DNA from: a virus
Virus record (IMG/VR): IMGVR_UViG_3300046012_000215
Location: 1 to 63,563 of that record
Strand: one strand, 5' to 3'
Length of the DNA stretch: 63,563 nt
Under the pieces are notes generated by a model. The model saw nothing but the letters and a program-made list of their open reading frames with translations, searched no databases and was not told the DNA's origin. Every line of letters begins with the position of its first letter. Positions within the stretch are counted from its first letter, which is position 1. Positions 49,552 through 56,296 of this stretch are shown piece by piece. The position numbers were made by a program, and so were the translations under genes.

Positions 49552-49564
49552 GGCCCAAAACTGG
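49552..49564 (+). repeat. 13-bp direct repeat flanking the lipoprotein gene, copy 2
   Basis: Second copy of GGCCCAAAACTGG. It is followed by a GC-rich stretch (GATAGCCCGGGCCCTGGGC) with hairpin potential, which may stop transcription from the lipoprotein gene. Confidence 0.75.
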
Positions 49565-49702
49565 GACAGTTGGCTGGGATAGCCCGGGCCCTGGGCGTTG
49601 GTTGGTCGGAGGCCCATTTCTTTGTTTACAACGTGAATGGGATGGTATATAGTATTTATAGATTGATGGTAATTATTCATCTAATCTAGAGAGGAAACAA
49701 AA

Positions 49703-50017
49703 ATGAAAACCGAAAACACCAACGCAGCGGTAGCCCCCGTCGAGGTGGTCGAGAAGAAGACCCCCGTCAACGAGCGCAAGTATGAGCTTGCGAAACCCAA
49801 CGCTCCCCAGGCCTTCAAGGGCAAGCAACGGCAGATCGTGTTCGATCTCCTTCTCGCCAGCAAGGCACCCCGCACGATCGCTGAGATCGCCAAGGATGCC
49901 GCGGCCAAGGGACTCACGGCCGTGGGTGGGATCGAACCGTCGGTTCGCTACCACCTCCACCACATGACGCTCGATGGGGTTACCAAAGTCACGAACCCCA
50001 TCATCACCGTCCAGTAG
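49703..50017 (+). CDS. Small winged-helix-like protein, GC-rich, paralogue of 4148
   Basis: A 104-residue protein: a disordered N-terminus (ENTNAAVAPVEVVEKKTP) and a wHTH-like core (FKGKQRQIVFDLLLASKAPRTIAEIAKDAAAKG...IEPSVRYHLHHMTLDG). The core F-(R/K)-G-x-(R/Q)-Q-x-(V/I), TIA-x-IA and S-(I/V)-(K/R)-YHL elements match the 4148 protein. Its codons are the most GC-rich of this region, suggesting high expression. AGAGAGGAAAC precedes the start, and a stable hairpin with a GAGA tetraloop directly follows the stop. Confidence 0.75.
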   Translation: MKTENTNAAVAPVEVVEKKTPVNERKYELAKPNAPQAFKGKQRQIVFDLLLASKAPRTIAEIAKDAAAKGLTAVGGIEPSVRYHLHHMTLDGVTKVTNPIITVQ

Positions 50018-50055
50018 CACGATGGCCGGGAGCGAGAGCTCTCGGCCTAGTCGTG
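50018..50055 (+). terminator. Stable 3' hairpin, possible terminator/stabiliser
   Basis: GGCCGGGAGC and GCTCTCGGCC (50024-50033 and 50038-50047; one G-U pair) close a GAGA tetraloop; outer CACGA/TCGTG (50018-50022 and 50051-50055) can extend it. It begins right after the TAG stop of 49703. There is no U-tract, so an RNA-stabilising or pausing role is as likely as termination. Confidence 0.6.
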
Positions 50056-50211
50056 TTGGTTAGGCGGCATCAGGAAACAAACCTAGCAGGTAACACGGAA
50101 TCATCTTAGGATGAGCAACAATGGGTATCCCCCAACGTAGGTCCGTTCCACTGCACTAGGCTAATCCATAACGAATTGAAAGATTCGCCAGATGCCGCCT
50201 AACCAACACGA
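50051..50211 (+). ncRNA. Candidate structured non-coding RNA, 161 nt
   Basis: Bases 50051-50071 are the perfect reverse complement of 50191-50211 (21 bp). Inside, CCTAGCAG/CTG-CA-CTAGG (50082-50089 and 50151-50160) and ACGGA/TCCGT (50095-50099 and 50142-50146) extend the helix, and TCATC/GATGA (loop TTAG) at 50101-50114 and a GGG/CCC hairpin near 50123-50132 form branches. No long ORF is present. The outer TCGTG can alternatively pair with the upstream CACGA (50018), and the right CACGA with TCGTG at 50217. It resembles a three-way-junction RNA; no known family was recognised. Confidence 0.6.
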
Positions 50212-50252
50212 TTACGTCGTGTTTATGAAGTCAACCGGATCAGAGGATAGTT

Positions 50253-50450
50253 ATGGACCAGAAGAAGCTTACAGTAGGAGATTCGAACAAAACTGTGATG
50301 CAAGAGAAAAAGTACACGCCCATAACGGATGATGGTGCTCCGTTCCTATGCAACGTCTGTGGACAACGTGACCGCCAACCATTCGTAAAAGACCCAGACA
50401 AATTTGGTGTCCTTCACGCGGCGTGCATCACCACACAGAAGGAGTCCTAG
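50253..50450 (+). CDS. Small zinc-finger-like protein, 65 residues
   Basis: Contains CNVCGQRDRQPFVKDPDKFGVLHAAC, with C-x2-C and a later H..C that could form a zinc site. First ORF after the ncRNA candidate. GAGGATAGTT precedes the start. Function unknown. Confidence 0.6.
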   Translation: MDQKKLTVGDSNKTVMQEKKYTPITDDGAPFLCNVCGQRDRQPFVKDPDKFGVLHAACITTQKES

Positions 50451-50451
50451 C

Positions 50452-50547
50452 ATGTTTATCCTCGTCAACTGGTATGAAGTTGGAATCGTCTGCTTCATGC
50501 TGCTGGCTTTGAAGTTATGGTCACACAAGCCTCGAAAGCGAAGGTGA
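50452..50547 (+). CDS. Tiny membrane protein, 31 residues
   Basis: MFILVNWYEVGIVCFMLLALKLWSHKPRKRR: one transmembrane helix and a positively charged C-terminus. AAGGAG lies seven bases before ATG. Next gene follows after three bases. Unknown. Confidence 0.55.
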   Translation: MFILVNWYEVGIVCFMLLALKLWSHKPRKRR

Positions 50548-50550
50548 GTT

Positions 50551-50766
50551 ATGGCACTTGACACGAGCCGACTAGACCCAGAAGTTATGGACAATCTAGT
50601 CGAGAACTACGGAGTCGGGGACATTGAGCAGATGACGCCTGAGCAGGCGTTCGATGCTTGGTGCGACTATGAAGGTCTCGTAAACTATGGGCCTCAGCTT
50701 CGACTGATTCTCCTCAAACTGAAGATGGCAGAGGTACCGAAAGATGAGTCTAGTACTGCGTACTAA
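50551..50766 (+). CDS. Small unknown protein, 71 residues
   Basis: MALDTSRLDPEVMDNLVENYGVGDIEQMTPEQAFDAWCDYEGLVNYGPQL: helical, resembling short phage proteins with M.P..AFD.WC.YEGL. Translation start context GAGTTATGG is the same as for 51100 and 51423. Confidence 0.6.
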   Translation: MALDTSRLDPEVMDNLVENYGVGDIEQMTPEQAFDAWCDYEGLVNYGPQLRLILLKLKMAEVPKDESSTAY

Positions 50767-50778
50767 CGGAGGCATCAA

Positions 50779-50961
50779 ATGAAACCAACAGTCGAAGGAC
50801 CAGTTGATAGTAACGCGTTTTCAGTTATGGGAGCCGTGACACGGGCTCTGAAGCGGGCCGGCCAGGGAGGTCTAGTCGACGAGTATAGATCTAAGGCAAT
50901 GGCTGGGGACTACTATAACTTGCTCCGTGTATCAGAGGAGTATGTGGACTTTGAGTTATAA
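50779..50961 (+). CDS. Small unknown protein, 60 residues
   Basis: MKPTVEGPVDSNAFSVMGAVTRALKRAGQGGLVDEYRSKAMAGDYYNLLRVSEEYVDFEL: resembles short phage and bacterial proteins of the VEGPVDSNAF..MG...RALK.AG type. Preceded by GGAGGCATCA. Function unknown, though widespread. Confidence 0.65.
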   Translation: MKPTVEGPVDSNAFSVMGAVTRALKRAGQGGLVDEYRSKAMAGDYYNLLRVSEEYVDFEL

Positions 50962-50983
50962 TGTGATTTACTTCTCTGATCGA

Positions 50984-51060
50984 GTTGTATTATAATAATT
51001 TTAGAGAGAAAAATTTGAAACAATCTTCTCTCGGAGCGGTAGCTCAGAATCTGGGCTACC
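50984..51060 (+). promoter_or_regulatory. Promoter and leader hairpin for 51100
   Basis: GTTGTAT directly precedes TATAAT (50991-50996). The leader then has a small hairpin, GGTAGC/GCTACC (51038-51043 and 51055-51060), before AAAAGGATTGAGTT and the ATG at 51100. The palindrome seen in other promoters is incomplete here. Confidence 0.45.
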
Positions 51061-51099
51061 TTGAGGTGTATAACTGCTAGTACAGAAAAGGATTGAGTT

Positions 51100-51309
51100 A
51101 TGGGGAACATCTGTAGTCTATCAACTGACGATCTCCGGGTCAAGGCTCGTGAGTATCATCATCAAGCTGACCGCTTTAAGCCAGCCGGGCCTCGAGAGGC
51201 TCGGTTCGAAGAGCGCAACAAATTATACCGTGAGACTAACTTGAAGATGGCTTCAGTGTTCGAAGAACTCATCTATAGACGAGAGAAAGACTCGCCTACG
51301 CGCGCGTGA
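51100..51309 (+). CDS. Small unknown protein, 69 residues
   Basis: Basic helical protein (MGNICSLSTDDLRVKAREYHHQADRFKPAGPREARFEERNKLYRETN). No family recognised. AAAAGGA upstream. Confidence 0.55.
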   Translation: MGNICSLSTDDLRVKAREYHHQADRFKPAGPREARFEERNKLYRETNLKMASVFEELIYRREKDSPTRA

Positions 51310-51422
51310 TATAAGCTATGACAAAAGAAGAGCGAAGGGCGGCTAGTTTGCCTCGTAACCTGTGCCCTGGGCTTGATTTAAGTTGCTAACTCTTGATATA
51401 AGCCACACACTAAGGAGTAGTT

Positions 51423-51581
51423 ATGGCGCTTTCAATGAAGGATCGGTGGTTTATTGGTCGCATGGTCTATGTTTTGTGCTCCGTGCTCATTAAGCTTCAC
51501 GCTGGTTTGATGCTTACTCACTTTGAAGTTCATGAAGAGATCAACAAGGAAGTGAAGGATTTGTTCTATGATAAGCAGTAG
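51423..51581 (+). CDS. Small protein with hydrophobic centre, 52 residues
   Basis: MALSMKDRWFIGRMVYVLCSVLIKLHAGLMLTHFEVHEEINKEVKDLFYDKQ. AAGGAG is six bases before ATG. The middle (MVYVLCSVLIKLHAGLML) may be membrane-inserted. Unknown. Confidence 0.55.
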   Translation: MALSMKDRWFIGRMVYVLCSVLIKLHAGLMLTHFEVHEEINKEVKDLFYDKQ

Positions 51582-51777
51582 CACGCAAGCTGAGTGGCCA
51601 GTGTTGAGTTATGGGTGGAAGTACACTGACCAGGTGGCTAATTCAATAGCTTTTGCTTGTAAAGAGTGTGGAAAGACATTTTCTTTGCTGCATACTTGTG
51701 AGCTTAAGGACGCGGCACACGAGCACCGGGACCTTGAAGGTCACAATATCTTGTTCATTATCTCAACTCATAATTAG
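51568..51777 (+). CDS. Small Cys-containing protein, 69 residues
   Basis: Contains FACKECGKTFSLLHTCELKDAAHEH, a C-x2-C...C...H arrangement typical of a zinc knuckle. Overlaps the previous gene end by 14 bases. Unknown role. Last gene before the non-coding iteron region. Confidence 0.55.
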   Translation: MISSSTQAEWPVLSYGWKYTDQVANSIAFACKECGKTFSLLHTCELKDAAHEHRDLEGHNILFIISTHN

Positions 51778-52391
51778 AAAGTGTGATGGCGGTGATGGCA
51801 CGCGCGTCGCGCTTCGACCATTTACCCCAGTAACCGATGAGTTTTAAGACCTTTTGAAGTCAACCGTATGGTTCGCTGCGGCATTTAAGTAGACGAGTTT
51901 CCGCACTTCTCGAAAAGTTTATGCAATTTCATGATAAAAAGTGTAACACCACGGGTCACGTACTAAAATACTTCTCTCAATAAAGCCATCGCATTTATGA
52001 TAGAAATGTAACACCAGTGAATTTTTCAGTGTAACATCTATGATCAATAACAATAACCTTTCATTACGCTTAGGATTAGGCGTGCATAGGTGTAACATAT
52101 ATATATATAAAACGGGGTCTTAATTTTCATATGAAATGGGCAAACCAAACTGCAACCCAATGAAGAGAGTATAAAACAATGACTTTGTAACACCACGGTC
52201 ATCATAGATGTTACAAAACATGAGTCATAAAGTATTTACTTTCAATAATTTAGAATGTAACACCTGTAACACCTACCCATTTCATTTCATTTGAAAGTTA
52301 ACTCACCCGCCGTATATATATATGTTACATCTATGCACACCCTTTATAAAAATAGTTGTACATCTTTATCACAGTTATTTTATAATAAATT
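51778..52391. other. Non-coding region with iterons and inverted repeats, candidate origin
   Basis: About 600 bases without a credible gene. TGTAACA or its complement occurs about nine times: 51942, 52007, 52030, 52091, 52186, 52209 (complement), 52256, 52265, 52323 (complement). TGTAACACCACGG is repeated exactly (51942 and 52186), and TGTAACATCTATG (52030) reappears inverted at 52203-52215. A large imperfect palindrome joins GTGCATAGGTGTAACATATATATATA (about 52082-52108) with its counterpart at about 52311-52340, each with an (AT)n run. Iterons plus easily melted AT runs fit a replication origin or partition/regulatory hub. Confidence 0.5.
52347..52386 (+). promoter_or_regulatory. Early promoter, leaderless start for 52392
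   Basis: AAAAATAGTTGTACATC (from about 52349), then TATAAT (52381-52386). The ATG follows after only five bases, leaving no room for a ribosome-binding site, so transcription should begin at or next to the start codon. Confidence 0.6.
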
Positions 52392-52703
52392 ATGAAGCCC
52401 GGGGCATTGATATCGTGGTATTATCCTCCTTTTAAGCGTCATGTTCGACGATCCTGGCCTTCAGCCTTTTATTCCGATAATCGAATAGCTGCTGACATTC
52501 AGTCTACTGAACGCTTAGTTTATAATCGAGTCAATAAAGCTGCTGTCAACTTAGATTTAATAGTCCGAATCGCTGATTACTCAAAGACGGAGCACGGGTG
52601 GACGTGGAGAACATTGAAATCTCGTGCCACGACTTTCAAGCAAGCTAAAAAATTAGCTGAAGACTTCTTAGCTAATAACACTAAGTATGGAGTAAATAAA
52701 TGA
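52392..52703 (+). CDS. Unknown protein, 103 residues, probably leaderless
   Basis: Basic protein (MKPGALISWYYPPFKRHVRRSWPSAFYSDNRIAADIQSTERLVYNRVNKAAVNLDLIVRIADYSKTEHGWTWRTLKSRATTFKQAKKLAEDFL). No family recognised. It adjoins the candidate origin and could bind it, but only position suggests this. The start overlaps the promoter -10 region with no Shine-Dalgarno. Confidence 0.6.
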   Translation: MKPGALISWYYPPFKRHVRRSWPSAFYSDNRIAADIQSTERLVYNRVNKAAVNLDLIVRIADYSKTEHGWTWRTLKSRATTFKQAKKLAEDFLANNTKYGVNK

Positions 52704-53065
52704 TCCTCGGATTCAAGTTATCAAAGCAAGCCGAAGCACAGATACTGGCTTCTGCAAAACAAAAGAAGCAGTCTAAACAAGAGTACCTGAGAACATTGAT
52801 TGAGGCTCTACACGAGTCAGATTCTTGTTATCTGATTTTGAAGCCAATGCCTCACATCGCTAAGATGCAAGCGATCGGCATAGCTATTGATAGTATTCTC
52901 AACAAGCATGATGTTGTACCTTGTGAGGACAATTCAAAAGAGTTCATGCTCGTTCCTAAGACGATGAGTGACGGGAAGCCTCTCATTGAATTGACGGATA
53001 GGGAGACGGTGGCTGGGCAACCACCTGAGCAGCGCACCGAAAGAATCAGTTTGGTTAAGGAGTAG
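52700..53065 (+). CDS. Unknown protein, 121 residues
   Basis: ATGA overlap with the previous gene. N-terminal ILGFKLSKQAEAQILASAKQKKQSKQEYLRTLIEAL may be a ribbon-helix-helix-like DNA-binding segment; the middle (CYLILKPMPHIAKMQAIGIAIDSILNKHDVVPC) is alpha/beta. More GC-rich toward the 3' end. Unknown. Confidence 0.58.
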   Translation: MILGFKLSKQAEAQILASAKQKKQSKQEYLRTLIEALHESDSCYLILKPMPHIAKMQAIGIAIDSILNKHDVVPCEDNSKEFMLVPKTMSDGKPLIELTDRETVAGQPPEQRTERISLVKE

Positions 53066-53068
53066 AGC

Positions 53069-53308
53069 ATGCGAGCCCGGATCAAGAGATTAGAAGAAAT
53101 GGAGCTTTGTTGTGACAAGGTACGAGAAATAGCAGTTAAAACTCAATGCTTAGAGGTAGAGTTAACAGGTGTCGCCGAATTAAGGCATTGGACTTGTCCA
53201 TTTTGTAATTCAAGCACAAATTCAATGAGTTACGGAGTTTTAAACCAGCCATTTAACTGGGCTCGAGTAATAGATATCGACATCGATGAGGGAGCCGGAG
53301 CATGCTAG
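53069..53308 (+). CDS. Zinc-ribbon-like protein, tandem paralogue 1
   Basis: A 79-residue protein with WTCPFCNSSTNSMSYGVLNQPFNWARVIDIDIDEG. The next protein (53302) has the parallel layout: a W-x-C-x2-C pair, a Tyr-rich middle and an IDIDEG end. The pair appears to be an ancient tandem duplication. AAGGAG precedes the start. Confidence 0.65.
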   Translation: MRARIKRLEEMELCCDKVREIAVKTQCLEVELTGVAELRHWTCPFCNSSTNSMSYGVLNQPFNWARVIDIDIDEGAGAC

Positions 53309-53556
53309 CTAAATTAAAGACTGAAATTCTCGCTAATCATGTATCTTGCTGTGAAGCTGAGAAAAACCTATTCGAAAAAGCTGTCTCAGAATATGGAGGT
53401 CTAGTGTTAGAGCTTGTTGGCTCTCCATACGACTTAGAGTGGATTTGTTTTAAGTGCGGAGCTTCAGGGTTTGAGAAAGTTTATTCTGTGAAGAATGGCC
53501 CCGTAAACGTTGTTGAGGTATCAGCTATTGACATCGACGAGGGAACCGTAGCATGA
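53302..53556 (+). CDS. Zinc-ribbon-like protein, tandem paralogue 2
   Basis: An 84-residue protein with CCEAEKNLF, WICFKCGASGFEKVYSVKNGPVNVVEVSAIDIDEG. It starts within the end of its paralogue. Function unknown. Confidence 0.65.
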   Translation: MLAKLKTEILANHVSCCEAEKNLFEKAVSEYGGLVLELVGSPYDLEWICFKCGASGFEKVYSVKNGPVNVVEVSAIDIDEGTVA

Positions 53557-53927
53557 CGATTTATGAAATGATTCAAGAAGAACGGCAGCGACAGATTCAA
53601 CAAGAAGGTTTTACTCCTGAGCGCGATGATCAATACTACAATAAAGAACAGAATACGGAAGGCGACTTAGCTCTAGCGGCGATTGCCTACGCTTCTCCCA
53701 TCGACATCGATTTAGAATCTGAACCTTCACTAATCATCTGCTCAACGAATGGAGATGATTCTGTCTATCCATGGGGTAATAACCCGCAACTTCTACATCG
53801 ATCTGGGCGAGCTGAGTTATCCAACCAAGTTCGTATTCAACAAATAGTCAGAGCGTGTGCTCTCTTAATCGCGGAAGCGGAGCGACTGCACAGGAAAGAA
53901 ATGAGGAAGCATGGAGATACCTATTGA
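53553..53927 (+). CDS. Conserved phage protein, ERQRQ...EGFTPERDD type
   Basis: A 124-residue protein with EERQRQIQQEGFTPERDDQY, EGDLALAAIAYA, SVYPWG and QIVRACALLIAEAERLHRKE. This pattern (RxRQ..EG(W/F)T.E.DD; G.LA.AA..Y; a terminal ALI.AEIER helix) is common in phages and their bacterial hosts; function unknown. ATGA overlap at the start. Confidence 0.72.
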   Translation: MTIYEMIQEERQRQIQQEGFTPERDDQYYNKEQNTEGDLALAAIAYASPIDIDLESEPSLIICSTNGDDSVYPWGNNPQLLHRSGRAELSNQVRIQQIVRACALLIAEAERLHRKEMRKHGDTY

Positions 53928-54261
53928 GGACATGTCTCACCTATTAGCCGGCTTTGAATTGCCGACTAAGCTAGGGGACCCGGATTACGAAGAACCAATC
54001 AAGACTCGTCTGTACCGCAAAGTCAAAGTCTTGCTGATGTTCATTGTACAAGACGAAGATGAGCACAAGTTCATTTCAGTGCGCGTCCCGAAAGGTCTCC
54101 CAACGTACAGACTTCGACAGCTCAACCGGCACGTTGAGGAGGGGCTCCGGGCTATCTATCCTAAGGCCTATCGCCTCAACTTTTATCTTGTGTCTCAAGC
54201 TTTTCCAGAGAAGTTTGAAGTTCAAATCGACCCACCAACCTTTCAGGTGGTTTATGTCTGA
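53911..54261 (+). CDS. Unknown protein, 116 residues
   Basis: Alpha/beta protein (MEIPIEDMSHLLAGFELPTKL; KVKVLLMFIVQDEDEHKFISVRVPKGLPTYRLRQLNRHVEEGLRAIYPKAYRLNFYLV). GC-rich. No family recognised. Overlaps both neighbours. Confidence 0.58.
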   Translation: MEIPIEDMSHLLAGFELPTKLGDPDYEEPIKTRLYRKVKVLLMFIVQDEDEHKFISVRVPKGLPTYRLRQLNRHVEEGLRAIYPKAYRLNFYLVSQAFPEKFEVQIDPPTFQVVYV

Positions 54262-54514
54262 CCAAGCGATAGAGGAGTTCAGAGTAAAGCTGCGACGAGC
54301 CTTTCAGGCTACTTTAGAAGGCACTGTTGAGAAAATTCCATACACTGAACGTGGATTTGCGCGCCTCCTAGTGTTAGCTGAGCCACTTCTTCCAATAGAG
54401 TGGAGAAGACACTTTAGGATTGTTTGGGTGGAACCAACTCCTGAACACAGACGAGCTGGAAAGTTACCTGAACCAGAAATCATCGAAATAAAAGATGATC
54501 AAAGTCTCATATAA
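54254..54514 (+). CDS. Unknown basic protein, 86 residues
   Basis: The ATG at 54254 lies inside the end of the previous gene. MSDQAIEEFRVKLRRAFQATLEGTVEKIPYTERGFARLLVLAEPLLPIEWRRHFRIVWVEPTPEH: a helical pair with Arg/Trp-rich middle. No family recognised. Confidence 0.58.
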   Translation: MSDQAIEEFRVKLRRAFQATLEGTVEKIPYTERGFARLLVLAEPLLPIEWRRHFRIVWVEPTPEHRRAGKLPEPEIIEIKDDQSLI

Positions 54515-54573
54515 AAATAGTTGTACTACTGGTCATTTTGTTGTATACAACTATATTTACGAGGTTATATAAT
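54512..54573 (+). promoter_or_regulatory. Early promoter with two TTGTA elements
   Basis: AAAAATAGTTGTACTACT (from about 54513) and a full GTTGTATACAAC palindrome (54540-54551) precede TATAAT (54568-54573). Leader GAGAGAATTTGAAAGGG leads to the gene at 54606. Two operator-like copies in tandem make this the richest site of the family. Confidence 0.65.
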
Positions 54574-54605
54574 AATAATAGAGAGAATTTGAAAGGGATA
54601 TTCAC

Positions 54606-54806
54606 ATGATGAAACAAGTGCTGCATCTCAAGAAAGGCGATAAGTTTCGCCTCGACAACGTTGTTTACAAGGCAAACCGGGTTGATCATTACACTGACCA
54701 AATGATCAAAGGAACTTTTAATCCTTTGCTCGGGAATGCGATCGTTGAGACGATGACTGGCACTCAACTAACGATGCCAATCAGTGCAATGATTGAGACT
54801 CTTTAA
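54606..54806 (+). CDS. Small beta-rich protein, 66 residues
   Basis: MMKQVLHLKKGDKFRLDNVVYKANRVDHYTDQMIKGTFNPLLGNAIVETMTGTQLTMPISAM: an SH3-like small barrel type pattern (L..GDKF...). AAAGGG upstream. Unknown. Confidence 0.6.
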   Translation: MMKQVLHLKKGDKFRLDNVVYKANRVDHYTDQMIKGTFNPLLGNAIVETMTGTQLTMPISAMIETL

Positions 54807-54824
54807 GCGCGGGGATGTATCCTG

Positions 54825-54921
54825 CGTGCTGTGCTCTAACGTTTAAAATATGGTGAAAGGCCGACGAAATTAATTGTCCAAGCTGATAGTATCGTAACCA
54901 TAGCGAATAGAGCACAGCACG
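54825..54921 (+). ncRNA. Candidate structured leader RNA, 97 nt
   Basis: CGTGCTGTGCTCTA (54825-54838) is the perfect reverse complement of TAGAGCACAGCACG (54908-54921). Inside, TATGGT/ACCATA (54849-54854 and 54897-54902) and a GATA/TATC hairpin can form. The stem ends directly before GGAGGG and the ATG at 54930, so folding may hide or expose that ribosome-binding site. It is a second example of a long closing stem around a compact RNA in the accessory region. Confidence 0.55.
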
Positions 54922-54929
54922 GAGGGTAT

Positions 54930-55142
54930 ATGCCGATGAAGAAGATTAAGACGCCAGACGGCGAAGACATTAGTACGAGTTTTGTCGCTAAAATCCGGAG
55001 ACGGATCAAGCGGCAAATAGCGGAGCCTGAGCAGAAAGTTCATCGAGTTACTGTCGATGGAAATATGTTCAAGTACCGCATCAAAGCGGGCCAAACTCTC
55101 CAGTTCAAGTGGACTGGAAAGCGGCTCTTACATCAACCCTAA
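54930..55142 (+). CDS. Small basic protein, 70 residues
   Basis: MPMKKIKTPDGEDISTSFVAKIRRRIKRQIAEPEQKVHRVTVDGNMFKYRIKAGQTLQFKW: positively charged helix then beta-hairpins. Directly downstream of the structured leader. Nucleic-acid binding is plausible from charge. Unknown. Confidence 0.55.
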   Translation: MPMKKIKTPDGEDISTSFVAKIRRRIKRQIAEPEQKVHRVTVDGNMFKYRIKAGQTLQFKWTGKRLLHQP

Positions 55143-55270
55143 ACCAAATAAAGGAAAACTCCAATGCGACATCCAACGTCAGCTGGATAAAGAAAAAAAA
55201 CTTAATCTAATTAATTATAGAATAAAGAGATTGATGTTAGGGAACTCCGCCCTAAGAGAAAAGGTTATTT

Positions 55271-55900
55271 ATGTGGTTGAGCAAGCATCTCGAAGAATTT
55301 GTTAAACCACATCTAGGATACATTCCTAAGAGGTATTCCCATGTGAAACATTTCACGCCGCGCGAGATGGTCTACATTAAGAGCATCTGGCGAAAGGCTC
55401 GTCGTGAAGCAAAAGAAACTAACCGAACTCTTCTACTTCTGGGACGGGATGTTTGGGTATTCGAGGTTCTCGCAAGACGTGAGAATTTCCCAACCATCTT
55501 CGTCCCAGAGTGTAGTCGAGTGACTAAATATCATTTCGCTGAAAGATTTAGTGGTCGAAATGATCTTTTGTTGTTCGACACAGGGTTTGAGGGTAGCATT
55601 CCACGTGCTTTAAATCTTGATCATATTCTAGTTTCAGCTAATAATCGAAGCAAGCAAATTTTTCCATGTCAGAACGATGCTCGAGCATTAGCTTTTAAGA
55701 TCGAATACTCTCCAAAGTACTGGGAGTCAGGTCGGCTTGTAGACGGTGAGGTCATGATGAACTATAGTTCAGAGCCTGACTTCATGAGAGCTCTTGACTT
55801 GACCTATGAAATTTACACAGATTCCACACCTCGACAAGACTTTAGCTTCAAACCAACACTAAATTTATCGAAAGAAGATCAGTATGCCTACTTTATTTAA
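55271..55900 (+). CDS. Phosphoribosyltransferase-like domain protein, 209 residues
   Basis: A protein with LLLLGRDVWVFEVLARRENFPTIFVPECSRVTKYHFAERF and LLLFDTGFEGSIPRAL: the GRD.W........SR....DTGF.GSI arrangement resembles PRTase-like domains in phage and toxin-associated proteins. The N-terminal 50 residues are basic (FTPREMVYIKSIWRKARREAKET). The function is unknown. The 128 bases upstream (55143-55270) show no clear gene; a short ATG frame there is weak. Confidence 0.55.
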   Translation: MWLSKHLEEFVKPHLGYIPKRYSHVKHFTPREMVYIKSIWRKARREAKETNRTLLLLGRDVWVFEVLARRENFPTIFVPECSRVTKYHFAERFSGRNDLLLFDTGFEGSIPRALNLDHILVSANNRSKQIFPCQNDARALAFKIEYSPKYWESGRLVDGEVMMNYSSEPDFMRALDLTYEIYTDSTPRQDFSFKPTLNLSKEDQYAYFI

Positions 55901-56150
55901 AGCCGACGGCACGTCGCAAGAGATTTTTCCTAAAAAAGACAAGTTTGAGCTCGAAGAGCTTCAAACCTTAGTGGGCGGCTACATTGAACTGTGCCCAACC
56001 ATCAATGATCAGGAGACTCTCGTTGTTGACGAAGAGGGAGCGTTAAAGAGCAAACCCTTTAACAAGAAAGCTACTGCTCTCTATAAGCACAAATCTTTCA
56101 ACTTTATCGTTGGAGATGCTGTTTTAGTTAAAACCTCAGACCTCCTATGA
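55884..56150 (+). CDS. DUF3846-like protein
   Basis: An 88-residue protein with FELEELQTLVGGYIELCPT...LVVDEEGALKSKPFNKKATAL...IVGDAVLVK, the DUF3846 pattern (tLeelQ.lVGGyiE...ivnEeGkl..lp.N..A). Widespread in phage; no known function. It overlaps the previous gene by 17 bases and ends in an ATGA overlap. Confidence 0.8.
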   Translation: MPTLFKADGTSQEIFPKKDKFELEELQTLVGGYIELCPTINDQETLVVDEEGALKSKPFNKKATALYKHKSFNFIVGDAVLVKTSDLL

Positions 56151-56296
56151 CACAACCTAGTGGTATGAGAGTCGCGTTTTGTAACCATTGTGGTGTAGAA
56201 GGCCTTTGCCTCGCTACTCTGATAAACTGGTGGTGTGTTCGGTGCAACCGAGAGTTCACGTATGGGCTCAAGAGATGGAAAGGAATAACCTGGTGA
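56147..56296 (+). CDS. Zinc-ribbon protein, 49 residues
   Basis: MTQPSGMRVAFCNHCGVEGLCLATLINWWCVRCNREFTYGLKRWKGITW: two C-x2-C pairs (CNHC and CVRC) form a likely zinc ribbon. ATGA overlap before it and GTGA overlap after it support translation. Confidence 0.65.
   Translation: MTQPSGMRVAFCNHCGVEGLCLATLINWWCVRCNREFTYGLKRWKGITW

Noticed and set aside
51318-51389. 23-residue ORF between 51100 and 51423
   Set aside because: Too short, no good ribosome-binding site and no features; could be real but cannot be supported.
55057-55305. 82-residue ORF between 54930 and 55271
   Set aside because: Starts inside the 54930 gene in another frame, overlaps the 55271 gene and lacks a start context; the last half has no early ATG.
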